DNA of 64,000 bases from assembly GCF_007665395.1 (NCBI RefSeq), contig NZ_VDND01000001.1, positions 310,001-374,000 of the forward strand, written 5' to 3'. Under the pieces are notes generated by a model. That model was not told where the DNA came from, searched no databases, and worked only from the letters and a program-made list of their open reading frames with translations. The number at the start of each line of letters is the position of its first letter. Positions within the stretch are counted from its first letter, which is position 1. Below, piece by piece: positions 39,773 to 48,991 of the stretch. This DNA comes from Pseudomonas oryzihabitans (GTDB taxonomy: Bacteria > Pseudomonadota > Gammaproteobacteria > Pseudomonadales > Pseudomonadaceae). Position numbers and translations under genes: made by a program.

Positions 39773-40573
39773 ATGGGATTTCTCGCCGGTAAGCGCGTTC
39801 TCATCGTCGGTGTCGCCAGCAAGCTGTCCATCGCCTCCGGCATCGCCGCCGCCATGCACCGCGAGGGCGCCGAGCTGGCCTTCACCTACCAGAACGAGAA
39901 GCTCAAGGGCCGCGTCGAGGAATTCGCCGCCGGTTGGGGCTCCGGTCCCGAGCTGTGCTTCCCCTGCGACGTCGCCGACGACGCCCAGATCGAAGCCGTC
40001 TTCGCCGAGCTGGCGAAGAAGTGGGACGGCCTGGACTGCATCGTGCACTCGGTGGGCTTCGCCCCCGGCGACCAGCTGGACGGCGACTTCACCGCCGTGA
40101 CCACTCGCGATGGCTTCAAGATCGCCCACGACATCAGCGCCTACAGCTTCGTCGCCCTGGCCAAGGCCGGTCGCGAACTGATGCGCGGCCGTAACGGCAG
40201 CCTGCTGACCCTGTCCTACCTGGGTGCCGAGCGCACCATGCCCAACTACAACGTCATGGGCATGGCCAAGGCCAGCCTCGAGGCCGGCGTACGCTACCTG
40301 GCCGGCAGCCTCGGCCCGGAAGGCACCCGCGTCAACGCGGTGTCCGCCGGTCCCATCCGCACCCTGGCGGCCTCGGGCATCAAGAGCTTCCGCAAGATGC
40401 TGGCCGCCAACGAGCGCCAGACCCCCCTGCGTCGCAACGTCACCATCGACGAAGTCGGCAACGCCGGCGCCTTCCTCTGCTCGGACCTGGCGTCGGGCAT
40501 CAGCGGCGAGATCCTCTACGTCGACGGCGGCTTCAACACCACCGCCATGGGCCAGCTCAACGACGACGAGTGA
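39773..40573 (+). CDS. fabI: Enoyl-[acyl-carrier-protein] reductase [NADH]
   Basis: The 266-residue SDR-type enzyme reduces trans-2-enoyl-ACP in the last step of fatty acid elongation. Motifs: [35 protein letters not shown] (NADH site), [57 protein letters not shown] (catalytic Tyr and Lys), [16 protein letters not shown] and the C-terminal [24 protein letters not shown] precedes the ATG. Triclosan-type inhibitors bind the conserved Tyr region. A terminator follows. Confidence 0.97.
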   Translation: MGFLAGKRVLIVGVASKLSIASGIAAAMHREGAELAFTYQNEKLKGRVEEFAAGWGSGPELCFPCDVADDAQIEAVFAELAKKWDGLDCIVHSVGFAPGDQLDGDFTAVTTRDGFKIAHDISAYSFVALAKAGRELMRGRNGSLLTLSYLGAERTMPNYNVMGMAKASLEAGVRYLAGSLGPEGTRVNAVSAGPIRTLAASGIKSFRKMLAANERQTPLRRNVTIDEVGNAGAFLCSDLASGISGEILYVDGGFNTTAMGQLNDDE

Positions 40574-40598
40574 TAGCGGCGGCTGCCTGATCACTGCG

Positions 40599-40623
40599 AA
40601 GGGCCGGCAATATGCCGGCCCTT
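40599..40623. terminator. Bidirectional hairpin terminator between fabI and the FNT gene
   Basis: AAGGGCCGGC-AATAT-GCCGGCCCTT is a perfect 10-bp stem placed between two convergent genes. It has short T/A-rich flanks on both sides. Confidence 0.75.
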
Positions 40624-40629
40624 CTGCTT

Positions 40630-41493
40630 TCAGCTGTCGCTCCGTACCTGGGCGTGGCTGATCAGCGCGAAGATCAGGCTACCCCCGACGATGTTGCCGG
40701 CCAGGGTGGGGCCGGCGAAGGTCAGCCAGAAATCCCCCCAGCTCGCTTCCCCGGCGAACACCAGATAGGCGACCTCCAGGCTGCCCACCACAATGTGGGT
40801 GAAGTCACCCAGGGCCATCAGGTAGGTGACGAGCACGATGATCCAGATCTTGGCGCTTTCCGCGGAGGGCAGCATCCAGACCATGGTCGCGATCATCCAG
40901 CCGGAGACTATGCCCTTGGCGAACATGGTCGAGGCGTCGTTTTCCATGACATGGGTACCGATCTCGAGAAATTTCGCATCGGTCTTGGCATCGAACAGTG
41001 GCAGATGCAGGATCACGTAGGCCACCAGGATGGTGCCTAGCAGATTCCCCACCAGCACGACTCCCCACAGGCGCGCCAGGCGGCCGAAATTGTGCAGCGT
41101 GGGTTCGCTCATCACCGGCAGCACCGCGGTCAGGGTGTTTTCCGTGAACAGCTGCTGCCGCGCCAGGATCACCGCCAGGAAACCAGCCGAATAGCCGAAG
41201 CTGGCGATGACCTTGCTGTAGCCGCCTTCTGGCAGGTTGGCGTTGAGCAACCCCATGGCCATCAGCGACAGCCCCATGGTCAGGCCCGCCGCCAGCGCCG
41301 ACCAGAACAACGCTGCCAGGGTCCGCTCGAGTTCGTGATCACCCTGGGTCCGGATGATCTCGTGCAGGACCGCGGCCCGTGGCAGCTGATTTTCGTCGAC
41401 ATCCTCCGCTTCTTCACGAGTCAGCTCCGGATCATCCGGACCCGACTCCTGACCCTGTCGAGGTTCTTCGGCCTTTCCTTGGTCTCGGTTCAT
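40630..41493 (-). CDS. Formate/nitrite transporter (FNT) family channel
   Basis: The 287-residue protein has a charged ~55-residue cytoplasmic N-terminus (PDDPELTREEAEDVDENQLPRAAVLHEIIRTQG) and six hydrophobic segments with FNT marks: [95 protein letters not shown] and GPTLAGNIVGGSLIFALISHAQV. It resembles YfdC-type members, whose monovalent-anion substrate is not assigned. Its ATG overlaps the stop of the upstream 81-aa gene (TGATG). Confidence 0.88.
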   Translation of the reverse strand: MNRDQGKAEEPRQGQESGPDDPELTREEAEDVDENQLPRAAVLHEIIRTQGDHELERTLAALFWSALAAGLTMGLSLMAMGLLNANLPEGGYSKVIASFGYSAGFLAVILARQQLFTENTLTAVLPVMSEPTLHNFGRLARLWGVVLVGNLLGTILVAYVILHLPLFDAKTDAKFLEIGTHVMENDASTMFAKGIVSGWMIATMVWMLPSAESAKIWIIVLVTYLMALGDFTHIVVGSLEVAYLVFAGEASWGDFWLTFAGPTLAGNIVGGSLIFALISHAQVRSDS

Positions 41494-41738
41494 CAGACGG
41501 CCTGCTCGTCCCAGAGGAGTTCATCGTCATCGCCGATTTCGGTCACGCGATTGAGCGCCGCATCGGCCGCCTCCTCCGCCTCGGAAGCCAGATCGAAATG
41601 ACGCTCGGTGGCGACCTTGTGAAAGGTCGGATGCGCATCTTCCCGGCGTGCCTTGACGGCAATGACGGCTTCGAATCCCTGTTCAGCCGGAACGGCGGAC
41701 GAGATCGCTTCGTGATGAGTGAAATGCTTGATGGCCAT
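41493..41738 (-). CDS. Small acidic protein of unknown function
   Basis: The 81-residue product MAIKHFTHHEAISSAVPAEQGFEAVIAVKARREDAHPTFHKV... has an acidic C-terminus (IGDDDELLWDEQAV). It has no signal peptide or membrane segment, and I do not recognise a family. It is translationally coupled (one-base overlap) to the FNT channel, so it may be expressed with it. Codon use resembles neighbouring genes, which supports it being real. Confidence 0.65.
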   Translation of the reverse strand: MAIKHFTHHEAISSAVPAEQGFEAVIAVKARREDAHPTFHKVATERHFDLASEAEEAADAALNRVTEIGDDDELLWDEQAV

Positions 41739-41832
41739 GGACGGCGATGTCTCCCAACCTGCGGCGACCGGACTGGTCGCGCCTGGTCAATAGACTACCC
41801 AAGCGGAAAAACGATCTCTGGCGGAGCGCCGA

Positions 41833-42216
41833 TCAGGCGCCGAGAAGCTTTTGCACCTGCAGGTGCAGGCGTTCGAGGGAAAACGGCTTGGTCAGCAGCG
41901 GGACCTTGCCCAGCAACGGCGATCCGGTGTCGATGATCTCCGCCGGGTAGCCACTGATGAACAGCACCTTGAGATCGGGACGCAGCTTGAGGGCGGGCTC
42001 GGCGATCTTCACGCCAGACACCCCGTCGGGCAGCCGGAAGTCGGTGATCAGCAGGTCGAGACAGGGGCGGCCCGCCAGGATAGTGAAGGCCTCCAACGAT
42101 GAAGGCGCCTGCAGGACGGTATAGCCAAGTTCGGAAAGGTAGTCCGCCAGAATCATCAAGATCTGCGGCTCATCCTCGACTACCAGGACAACCTTGCCAG
42201 TTTCCGCACTCACCAT
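41833..42216 (-). CDS. Single-domain response regulator (CheY-like)
   Basis: The 127-residue protein is a lone receiver: VVLVVEDEPQILMILADYLSELGY (acidic pocket), phospho-acceptor Asp59 in LLITDFRLPDG, LKVLFISGYPAE (Thr/Ser position replaced by a Ser-Gly pair typical of FixJ/hybrid-like receivers) and LLTKPFSLERL (Lys). With no output domain it probably relays phosphate or binds a partner. The sequence resembles receivers attached to hybrid kinases such as the one at 25943-29014. No cognate kinase is adjacent. Confidence 0.9.
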   Translation of the reverse strand: MVSAETGKVVLVVEDEPQILMILADYLSELGYTVLQAPSSLEAFTILAGRPCLDLLITDFRLPDGVSGVKIAEPALKLRPDLKVLFISGYPAEIIDTGSPLLGKVPLLTKPFSLERLHLQVQKLLGA

Positions 42217-42324
42217 CTAACCCCTGTAGCCACGCGCTCGGCTCCCTTGGACAGGCGATGCCGATAAAGTTCCGCTCTGAGAAAAGGTAACGGGCCGCCA
42301 GCCAGAGCCGGCGACCCATAAGCC

Positions 42325-42537
42325 TTACTGCTGTTGCTTCTGGCCTTGCTCATTGATGGTGGTCTTGCCGGCACCGGTCGCCGCACCTGCACCCTCACCG
42401 GTCTTCTGACCCGACGGGGTACCCATGCCAGCGCTGTTGGCCTTCGGCGGATTACCGGCGGTCTCGGTGGCGAAAGCGGCACCACTGACGGCGATCAGGC
42501 CAGCGAACATCAAGGCGGCGGTTTTCTTTGCGTTCAT
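42325..42537 (-). CDS. Small secreted protein of unknown function
   Basis: The 70-residue product MNAKKTAALMFAGLIAVSGAAFATETAG has a clear Sec signal peptide cleaved near AFA, then a low-complexity Gly/Ala/Ser/Gln-rich tail (MGTPSGQKTGEGAGAATGAG and NEQGQKQQQ). GGAG sits 9 bases before the ATG at 42537. The family is not recognised; it is probably a small periplasmic protein. Confidence 0.75.
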   Translation of the reverse strand: MNAKKTAALMFAGLIAVSGAAFATETAGNPPKANSAGMGTPSGQKTGEGAGAATGAGKTTINEQGQKQQQ

Positions 42538-42774
42538 GGTAGGACTCCAGGTTGATTGGACACTGTTTAGGCAGGCCAAGCGCCGATTCGTTCTCTCACC
42601 TCGAACGCAGGTGCTGTAACCGAATGCGAAGCAACGCAACGATACCGCTGCCCCCTGGCCGCCCGCTCCAGAGCCGCCGGGCTGCTGGCGATTCCGGACG
42701 CATCGCCGCGCATCGCTTGGCGCGACTGTGACCCTACGCCCGGCCCTGGCCGGGATGACCACCACTGGCCACCT

Positions 42775-44127
42775 TCACAACAGGCGCAAGGGATAGTCGA
42801 GGATCACCCGCAGCTGGTCGACCGAGCCTCCCGTGGACAGCGAGCCGCGATGCCAGGCCTGGCGGACCCTGATCGACAGGCCCTTGGCCGAACCGGACTG
42901 CAGGGTGTAGCGGCCCTCCACGTTCAGCTCCCGCTCCTGGTCGTCGGCGCCATAGAGGCCACGATAGGCACTGGTCGCCGGTAGCTGGCTGCCGTCGATA
43001 TCGGTGCCCTTGATGTAGCGGGTCATGAAGCTCAGGCCCGGCACCCCCAGGGTCTTGAAGTTGAGGTCGTAACGCGCCTGCCAGGACCGCTCGCCCGGCG
43101 CGTTGAAGTCCGAGAACATCGAGGCATTGCCGAGGAACAGACCGCCGCCCACCCGGTTGTTGTCACCCAGCCCGATATAGTCGAAGGGCGTATCGCCATC
43201 GATCCGCTGCCAGCCGAGGGTGAAGGTCTGGGCGCCCTGGCTGTAAGCGGCTGCCAGGCTGTAGGAGGTATTGTCGATGGGGCCGGCCTTGGCCGCGCCG
43301 GTGTCCAGGGTGCGGTAGAGATTGACGTCGACGGTCAGTGCCTGGGTCGCCGAGAGCGGCTGCACCAGGTTGAAGTTGCCGTAGTACTGGTTCCAGATGT
43401 CGTCGAGCTGGGCGGCATAGAGCGACAGGCTGACACCCTTGGCCAGGCTGTACTTGCCGCCGGCGAAGTCGACATGGTCGGCCCGCCGCCGGGCGTAGCC
43501 GGCCCAGAGGTCGCCATCGCGGTTGGTGCTGACCTGATCGGTGCCGGCCGTGAAGTGGCCGGCCTCCAGGGCCAGGTCAGGCGCCTCGGTACTCAGCAGG
43601 CTCCAACCGGTCGCGCTCTGCGGCAACAGTCGGCTGGTACTGATGGCGAACACCGGCGCCGTGGGTAGCTGCTGGCCATAGCGCACCACCGTCTTGCCCA
43701 GGCGTACCTTGGCCGCCGCACCGGCACGGGCATATTCGTCGGCGGGTTCGTTGCCGGCATGGACCGGCAGGTTGCCGGTGCCACGCCGGCCGGGACCGCC
43801 ATCGAGCTTGAGTCCCAGATAGCCGAAGGTATCGATGCCCAAGCCAACGGTGCCCTGGGTGAACCCGGACTGGTAGTCGAGCAGGAAGCCCTGGGTCCAG
43901 TCCTGCTGGTCCGCCCGGCCATTGCGACGATCGCTGCCGAAGTAGTAGTTGCGCAGGGTCAGGGTGAGCTTGCTGTCTTCCAGGAAGCCCTCGGCCGCGG
44001 CGTCCTGCCCCCCTCCCAGCAGCGCACAGCTGCCCAGCATACCCAACGCCAGAGGCGCGACCAGGGCGCCTCGCTTCTGCTGACGCCCGGTCGGTGCCGT
44101 TCCTTGTTGATAGTGCGAGCTATCCAT
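42775..44127 (-). CDS. OprD-family outer-membrane porin
   Basis: The 450-residue protein has an N-terminal signal (about MDSSHYQQGTAPTGRQQKRG then LVAPLALGMLGSCALLGGGQDAAA) and OprD-type barrel motifs: GFLEDSKLTLTLRNYYFGSDRRNG, DWTQGFLLDYQSGFTQGTVGLGIDTFGYLGLKLDGGPGRRGTGNLPV, VRYGQQLPTAPVFAISTSRLLPQSATGW, ERSWQARYDLNFKTLGVPGLSFMTRYIKGTDID, and a C-terminal strand LRVILDYPLRLL. OprD-type channels pass amino acids, peptides and organic acids. It lies 110 bp after the ATPase of an SBP-type ABC operon, with the same direction, so it may be the outer-membrane door for that system. Confidence 0.9.
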   Translation of the reverse strand: MDSSHYQQGTAPTGRQQKRGALVAPLALGMLGSCALLGGGQDAAAEGFLEDSKLTLTLRNYYFGSDRRNGRADQQDWTQGFLLDYQSGFTQGTVGLGIDTFGYLGLKLDGGPGRRGTGNLPVHAGNEPADEYARAGAAAKVRLGKTVVRYGQQLPTAPVFAISTSRLLPQSATGWSLLSTEAPDLALEAGHFTAGTDQVSTNRDGDLWAGYARRRADHVDFAGGKYSLAKGVSLSLYAAQLDDIWNQYYGNFNLVQPLSATQALTVDVNLYRTLDTGAAKAGPIDNTSYSLAAAYSQGAQTFTLGWQRIDGDTPFDYIGLGDNNRVGGGLFLGNASMFSDFNAPGERSWQARYDLNFKTLGVPGLSFMTRYIKGTDIDGSQLPATSAYRGLYGADDQERELNVEGRYTLQSGSAKGLSIRVRQAWHRGSLSTGGSVDQLRVILDYPLRLL

Positions 44128-44236
44128 GAAGTCCTCTGCCTGTGATAGGCCATTCGATAGGGTTGAAACAGGCGCGCATCGCCGCCTTGGTGGCACGCCT
44201 TGCCAGAGGCCCGCGTAGGCCACGCGGGCCGAGATC

Positions 44237-45703
44237 TCAGCTCAGGGATGGCGCCACTGGACGAAGCTGCCCTGCAGCAGGTGCCAGTGCTGTCGCTGCC
44301 GGGGTGCTGGTGGCCAGATGGATACGCCGATCGGCCACCGCGTCGACCAGGGCTTCGTCGTGGCTGACCAGCAGGATCGCCGTGCCGAAGGCTTCGGCGG
44401 TCTCGACCAGCAGCTCGACCATTTCCTTCTGAGTGATGAGATCCAGCCGCGAACTGGGTTCGTCGGCGAAAATCAGCGCAGGATCGAGCAGCAGCACGCG
44501 CAACAGGGAAAAGCGTTGCAGTTCGCCGCCGGAGATATTGCCCGGCAGCCGATCCAGCAGCCGCTCGTCCAGGCGCAGGCGCTGCATCAGCCGGCCGATC
44601 CGCGACGCATCCAGACGGTGCAGCCGGACCAGGTCCGCCAGCAGCTGGCGCAGCGTCACCGAGGGCGCGAAGGCGGCCACCGGGTCCTGATGCAGCTTCT
44701 GGAAGGCGAACCGACTCAGGCCCGCGCGCCGGCGGATGGCTCCAGCGCTGGGATCGGTCAGACCCAGCAGGATGTCGCCGAGGGTCGACTTGCCACAGCC
44801 GGAAGGCCCGGTCACCCCGAGGATCTCGCCGGCCCTGACCGTGAAGGACAGGCCCTCGAACAGCTGCTTGCCACCGCGCCGGGCGCAGAGATCCTCGACC
44901 GTGACCACCGCCTCGTCGGCGAGCCGTTGCGGTGGGCGCTGCGACCACTGCGCGGGATCGGCGGCCAGCAATTGGCGGGTGTAGGCATGCTGGGGCTGGT
45001 CGAGGACCTGAGCGGCCGGGCCGGACTCGATCACCCGCCCCTTGAGCATGATCATCACCTCGCCACCCAGCCGCCGGGCGATCTCCAGGTCATGGGTGAT
45101 GATCAGCAGGCTGCCTCCCTCGGCGAGCATCGCCTGGAGCAGCTCGATGACCTCGTCGATCCGGTCGCGATCCAGGCCCTTGGTGGGTTCATCGGCGATC
45201 AATACCGGCGAGCCGCCCGCATGGGTCGCGGCGAAGGCCAGGCGCTGCGCCATGCCGCCCGACAGCTGGAACGGATACTTGCGCTCGGCGCCCGCCAGAC
45301 CCAGCCGTGTCAGGTCCGCCGACGCCTGCTCCCGGGCCTGAGCGGAGGATAGACCAACCACCTGGGTGTAGGTCTCGGTCACCTGGGCGAGCGCCTTCAT
45401 CGTCGGGTCCAGGCTCAGCCAGGGCTCCTGGGGCAGGACCGCGAGCCCCCTGCCCCAGTGCTGCCGGCGGCCCGCCTGCCGGCCCTCCTCGCTGAAGCCG
45501 TCTGGCAGGCCGATCTGGCCGATGGCCTGGAGTCCCGCCGGCAGGTTACCGACCACGCCCTGGGCGAAGAGACTCTTGCCGGAGCCGGTCTCACCGATGA
45601 TCGACAGCACCTGGCCTGGCGCCAGGCGGATCGACAGCGGTTCCACGAGTTGCGCCTGGGCGGTACGGATCTCCAGCGCCGTGGTGGTGAGCGACGAGGT
45701 CAT
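44237..45703 (-). CDS. Fused DppD/DppF-type ABC transporter ATP-binding protein
   Basis: The 488-residue protein carries two ABC cassettes. The first has Walker A GETGSGKSLFAQG, signature YPFQLSGGMAQRLAFA and Walker B VLIADEPTKGLD. The second has Walker A GPSGCGKSTLGDILLG, signature NISGGELQRFSLLR and ALIFADEPSSRLD. Such fusions (as in YejF) power peptide/nickel/opine-type importers. Its ATG overlaps the permease stop (ATGA). Frame continues upstream inside the permease, but MTSSLTTTALEIR at 45703 is the natural start. Confidence 0.93.
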   Translation of the reverse strand: MTSSLTTTALEIRTAQAQLVEPLSIRLAPGQVLSIIGETGSGKSLFAQGVVGNLPAGLQAIGQIGLPDGFSEEGRQAGRRQHWGRGLAVLPQEPWLSLDPTMKALAQVTETYTQVVGLSSAQAREQASADLTRLGLAGAERKYPFQLSGGMAQRLAFAATHAGGSPVLIADEPTKGLDRDRIDEVIELLQAMLAEGGSLLIITHDLEIARRLGGEVMIMLKGRVIESGPAAQVLDQPQHAYTRQLLAADPAQWSQRPPQRLADEAVVTVEDLCARRGGKQLFEGLSFTVRAGEILGVTGPSGCGKSTLGDILLGLTDPSAGAIRRRAGLSRFAFQKLHQDPVAAFAPSVTLRQLLADLVRLHRLDASRIGRLMQRLRLDERLLDRLPGNISGGELQRFSLLRVLLLDPALIFADEPSSRLDLITQKEMVELLVETAEAFGTAILLVSHDEALVDAVADRRIHLATSTPAATALAPAAGQLRPVAPSLS

Positions 45704-46521
45704 GGCTTGCGCCCTCCGGTGATGAGCATCAGCGACAGTACGGTGAGAAAGATCGCGAGGATCGGCAGGGCGATGACGAAGGGTGCTTCGGCGTGATACG
45801 GCAGCAATTCGGTGATCATCAGCCCCAACTCGGCGGTGGGCGGCCGGACGCCGATGCTGACGAAGCCGAGCGCGGCGATGGCCATGATGGTCGAGGCAGC
45901 GCCGAAGGCGGCGATGGTCAGCAGGACCGGCGCCAGCTGCGGCCAGAGGTGCCGGCGGATGATATAGGCCGGGCCGAAGCCCAGCAGCTGGCTGGCGGCC
46001 ACGGCGGGCGACGCCAGCACGGTACGGGACAGCGCGCGGGTCATGCGGAAGTATTCCACCCACAGCACCAGGGCGACGGCGCTGTAGAGGGCGATGAAGG
46101 AGCCGGGGAACACGGCGACGATCAGCAGCACCAGCAGCAGGCCCGGCAGTGCCAGGAACAGCTCGGCCAGACCGCCCAGCAACTTGTCGACCAGCCCCCC
46201 TTTCCAAGCGGCCAGGATGCCCAGCAGCACCCCCGGCAGCGCCGCGGTGCAGACGCTGATGAAGGCCAACCCCAGGGAGAAGCGCACGGCCACCGCCAGC
46301 CGCGCGAGCATGTCCCGCCCCAGGTGGTCGGTACCCAGGGGATAGGCCCCGCTCGGCGCCGCCAGAATCGCCAGATAATCCTGGCGGGCGATGTCACCCG
46401 GCCACAGCAGCGGCGTGAGCACGGCGAAGGCGATCAGGGACGCCAACAGACCCAGGCCCAGCCAGCGCGCCGAGGCACGCGCCGGTGGCGCCGCCAGGGC
46501 GACGGTACTTTCCAGATTCAT
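45700..46521 (-). CDS. DppC/NikC-type ABC transporter permease
   Basis: The 273-residue permease has an N-terminal membrane segment, then GAYPLGTDHLGRDMLARLAVAVRFSL (the DppC/NikC hallmark), several helices and the EAA-like loop SPAVAASQLLGFGPAYIIRRHLWPQLAPVLL. It is the second inner-membrane subunit of the peptide/nickel/metallophore-type importer. Its ATG overlaps the stop of the first permease and its stop overlaps the ATPase start, so translation is coupled throughout. Confidence 0.93.
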   Translation of the reverse strand: MNLESTVALAAPPARASARWLGLGLLASLIAFAVLTPLLWPGDIARQDYLAILAAPSGAYPLGTDHLGRDMLARLAVAVRFSLGLAFISVCTAALPGVLLGILAAWKGGLVDKLLGGLAELFLALPGLLLVLLIVAVFPGSFIALYSAVALVLWVEYFRMTRALSRTVLASPAVAASQLLGFGPAYIIRRHLWPQLAPVLLTIAAFGAASTIMAIAALGFVSIGVRPPTAELGLMITELLPYHAEAPFVIALPILAIFLTVLSLMLITGGRKP

Positions 46522-47453
46522 GCGTTGCTCCCGCGCGGGTCGATCAGGTGGTTGGCGAGATCGACGAGGGTATTGAGGATCACGAACAGCAGACCCATCG
46601 CCAGGGCCGTGCCCTGCACCATGGGCACGTCACGCTGGACGATGGCATGCACCAACCCGTGGCCGATGCCCGGCCAGGCGAACAGCGTCTCCACCACCAC
46701 CACACCCTCGATCAGGTACACCAGCTGCACCCCGAGATAGGTCACCACCGGCACACCGATATTGCGCAGGCCGTGGCGCAGGAACACCCCGGCGCCCCTC
46801 AGGCCCTTGAGCCGACCGAAGGCGTAGTAGGCGGAGGCCGCCACCTCGACCGTCGCATCCCGGGCTACCCGCGAGGACACGGCGGCCAGGCCCAGGGCCA
46901 GGGTCAGCGTCGGCAGCACGCTGTGCCAGAAGGTGCCGTGCCCGGCCGCCGGGAGCAGGTTCCAGGCGATGGCGAAGAGCAGCACGAAGAGTACGCCGAG
47001 GACGAATTGCGGCAACGCCCGGATCGCGGTGGTCAGCACCAGCAGACCGCGATCCAGCAGGCTGCCCGGACGCAGGCCAGCCACGACGCCCAGCGGCGGG
47101 CCGAGCAGCAGCGACACGCCGACGGCGCCGACCGCCAGGCGGATGGAGCTGCCCAGCTCATGGGCGACCACCTCCACCACCGGCTTGTCCGATACCAGCG
47201 AGCGGCCGAGGTCCAGGGTCAGGAGGTCGCCGATCCAGGCCAGCAGGCGCCAGAACAGCGGCTGATCGAGGTTGAGCTCGGCGCGCACCGCGTCGGCGGC
47301 CGCGGTATCCACCAGATCGTAGCCATAGCGCCCGGCCGCGATGCGGTAGGCGGCGTCTCCGGGAAGCAGACTCATGAACAGGAAGGTGAGTCCCCCTACC
47401 AGCAGGGCAACCAGGCCGGCCTGCAGCAGGCGGAAGGCGAGCAGGCGCGTCAT
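46518..47453 (-). CDS. DppB/NikB-type ABC transporter permease
   Basis: The 311-residue protein MTRLLAFRLLQAGLVALLVGGLTFLFMSLLPGDAA has the N-terminal segment of DppB/NikB permeases. A periplasmic loop follows (NLDQPLFWRLLAWIGDLLTLDLGRSLVSDKPV), then the EAA loop VAASAYYAFGRLKGLRGAGVFLRHGLRNIGVPVV and the C-terminal VVVETLFAWPGIGHGLVHAIVQRDVPMVQG. The ATG at 47453 overlaps the binding-protein stop. It is the first permease of the operon. Confidence 0.93.
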   Translation of the reverse strand: MTRLLAFRLLQAGLVALLVGGLTFLFMSLLPGDAAYRIAAGRYGYDLVDTAAADAVRAELNLDQPLFWRLLAWIGDLLTLDLGRSLVSDKPVVEVVAHELGSSIRLAVGAVGVSLLLGPPLGVVAGLRPGSLLDRGLLVLTTAIRALPQFVLGVLFVLLFAIAWNLLPAAGHGTFWHSVLPTLTLALGLAAVSSRVARDATVEVAASAYYAFGRLKGLRGAGVFLRHGLRNIGVPVVTYLGVQLVYLIEGVVVVETLFAWPGIGHGLVHAIVQRDVPMVQGTALAMGLLFVILNTLVDLANHLIDPRGSNA

Positions 47454-48991
47454 TGGGCCCACCGCATCTTGCTGAGGCCGAAGGTGCGCTCGAAGGGATC
47501 GATGCTGGCCCCTTCGACGGCATCCGAGACGGCCAGGGTCTGGCGGTACCAGGCGACCGGGATGACCGGCAGCTCCTGCTGGACCTGGGCCATGGCGGCG
47601 TAGCGCTGGCGCTGCTGTTCGGCCGGGTCGTCGCTGGCCAGCAGCGCATCCAGGGCCTGATCGAAGGCGGCGTTCTTCCAGCCCAGCGGCCCCCATTCGG
47701 CGCCACCCTTGGCGAAATCGTTGAGCAGGGTGACCAGGGGATCGGGTACCAGGGCGAAATTGCGACCATAGAGGGCGAGCTGCAACGTACCGTCCTTGTA
47801 GGCGGCCGGGATGGCGCTGGAGTTCTCCACGGCGACCTCGACGTCTACCCCCACCTCGCGCAGCTGTGCCTGGAGGGCGGTGGCGATCAGGGGCAGCTCG
47901 GGCCGATCGGAATAGGTCAGCAGCTTGAGCTTGAGCGGCTTGCCCTCCTTCTCCAGGATCCCGTCGGCGCCGGGTGTCCAGCCCTGCTTGGCCAGCAGCG
48001 CGCGCGCCGCCGCGGGGTCATAGGCCAGGGGGACCAGCTGCGGGTCATGCCAGGCGGGCACATTCCGGGCGAACAACTGGGTCGCCCCCGTACCCGGCGC
48101 CCGCAGCACCGCCGCGGCCACGCCCTCCCGCTGGATGGCCAGGCTGAGCGCCTGGCGTACCTCCACCGGTGCGGTGGCACCCGCGCCGGAATTCGGGGTC
48201 AGCAGCACCACCCGCGGGATCGGCTCGATCAGCACCTTGAGGCTGCTGGAGCGCTTGAGCCGGGCGATGCTCGGCGGATCGATCTGGAACACCAGCTCGG
48301 CATCGCCGCTTTCCGCCATCAGGGTCCGCGTCTCACCACGGCCCGCAGCCAGGTAGGAGGTCCTGGCGATCTGCGGCTGGGCGCCCCAGTAGCCGGCGAA
48401 GCGTTCCGCGGCCAGCCGCTGCGGCGGCTCCAGCAGGGTCAGGCGGTAGGGTCCGGTACCGAGGATCTTCTGTACCTTGCCATCGGCATCGTAGGCACTG
48501 GGCGCCAGGATATTGGTGGACGAATGGGCCAGCAGTGCCAGCAGCGGCTTGAATGGCTTCTCGAGCTGAATCACCACCTCGTTGCCGGAGGCGGTAACCG
48601 AGGCTATGCCAGCCTGCTTGAGCACGCCGGGCTTGCCGCGCGCCACGTTCAGGGCAGCGGCAGCCGCGGCCGCGGTGAGCTCGCTGTCGTCATGGAATTT
48701 CACCCCCTGGCGAATGGCCAGGCGCCAGGTCCGGCCATCCGCCGACTCCGTCCAGCGCTCGGCCAAGCCGGGCACCGGCCGGCCCTGGGCATCGACGTCG
48801 AGCAGCGTCTCGGCAATCTGCATCCGCTGGAAGACCAGGCCTGAGATGGACGGATCCAGCCCGCCGATCTCGAAGGGACCCACCACGTCGAAGACGCGTT
48901 CCTCGGCGATGGAAAGCGGGGGAAGGAAGGCGACCAGGGTCGCCACGGCAGCAGCCGTCAGGGCCGTACGCAGGGGGCGGGATGAGAGCAT
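47450..48991 (-). CDS. SBP_bac_5 family ABC substrate-binding protein (peptide/nickel/metallophore type)
   Basis: The 513-residue protein begins MLSSRPLRTALTAAAVATLVAFLPPLSIAEERVF (signal peptide). It has the SBP_bac_5 pattern: LVFQRMQIAETLLDVDAQGRPVPGLAERWTESADGRTWRLAIRQGVKFHDDSELTAAA, ILGTGPYRLTLLEPPQ, VRQALSLAIQRE and YDPAAARALLAKQGW. AAGGA precedes the ATG at 48991. It is first in the operon, downstream of a Zur-like palindrome, so zinc or zinc-metallophore uptake is a reasonable hypothesis; peptides, nickel or opines are alternatives in this family. Confidence 0.9.
   Translation of the reverse strand: MLSSRPLRTALTAAAVATLVAFLPPLSIAEERVFDVVGPFEIGGLDPSISGLVFQRMQIAETLLDVDAQGRPVPGLAERWTESADGRTWRLAIRQGVKFHDDSELTAAAAAAALNVARGKPGVLKQAGIASVTASGNEVVIQLEKPFKPLLALLAHSSTNILAPSAYDADGKVQKILGTGPYRLTLLEPPQRLAAERFAGYWGAQPQIARTSYLAAGRGETRTLMAESGDAELVFQIDPPSIARLKRSSSLKVLIEPIPRVVLLTPNSGAGATAPVEVRQALSLAIQREGVAAAVLRAPGTGATQLFARNVPAWHDPQLVPLAYDPAAARALLAKQGWTPGADGILEKEGKPLKLKLLTYSDRPELPLIATALQAQLREVGVDVEVAVENSSAIPAAYKDGTLQLALYGRNFALVPDPLVTLLNDFAKGGAEWGPLGWKNAAFDQALDALLASDDPAEQQRQRYAAMAQVQQELPVIPVAWYRQTLAVSDAVEGASIDPFERTFGLSKMRWAQ

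Noticed and set aside
37679..40594. Very long minus-strand open frame (~970 codons) opposite mltD and fabI
   Set aside because: It is an artefact of high GC and codon bias opposite two well-identified genes; its translation has no domain character. Similar long antisense frames opposite aroA (24593-26170), the hybrid kinase (27314-29083) and phoD (23340-24827) were rejected for the same reason.
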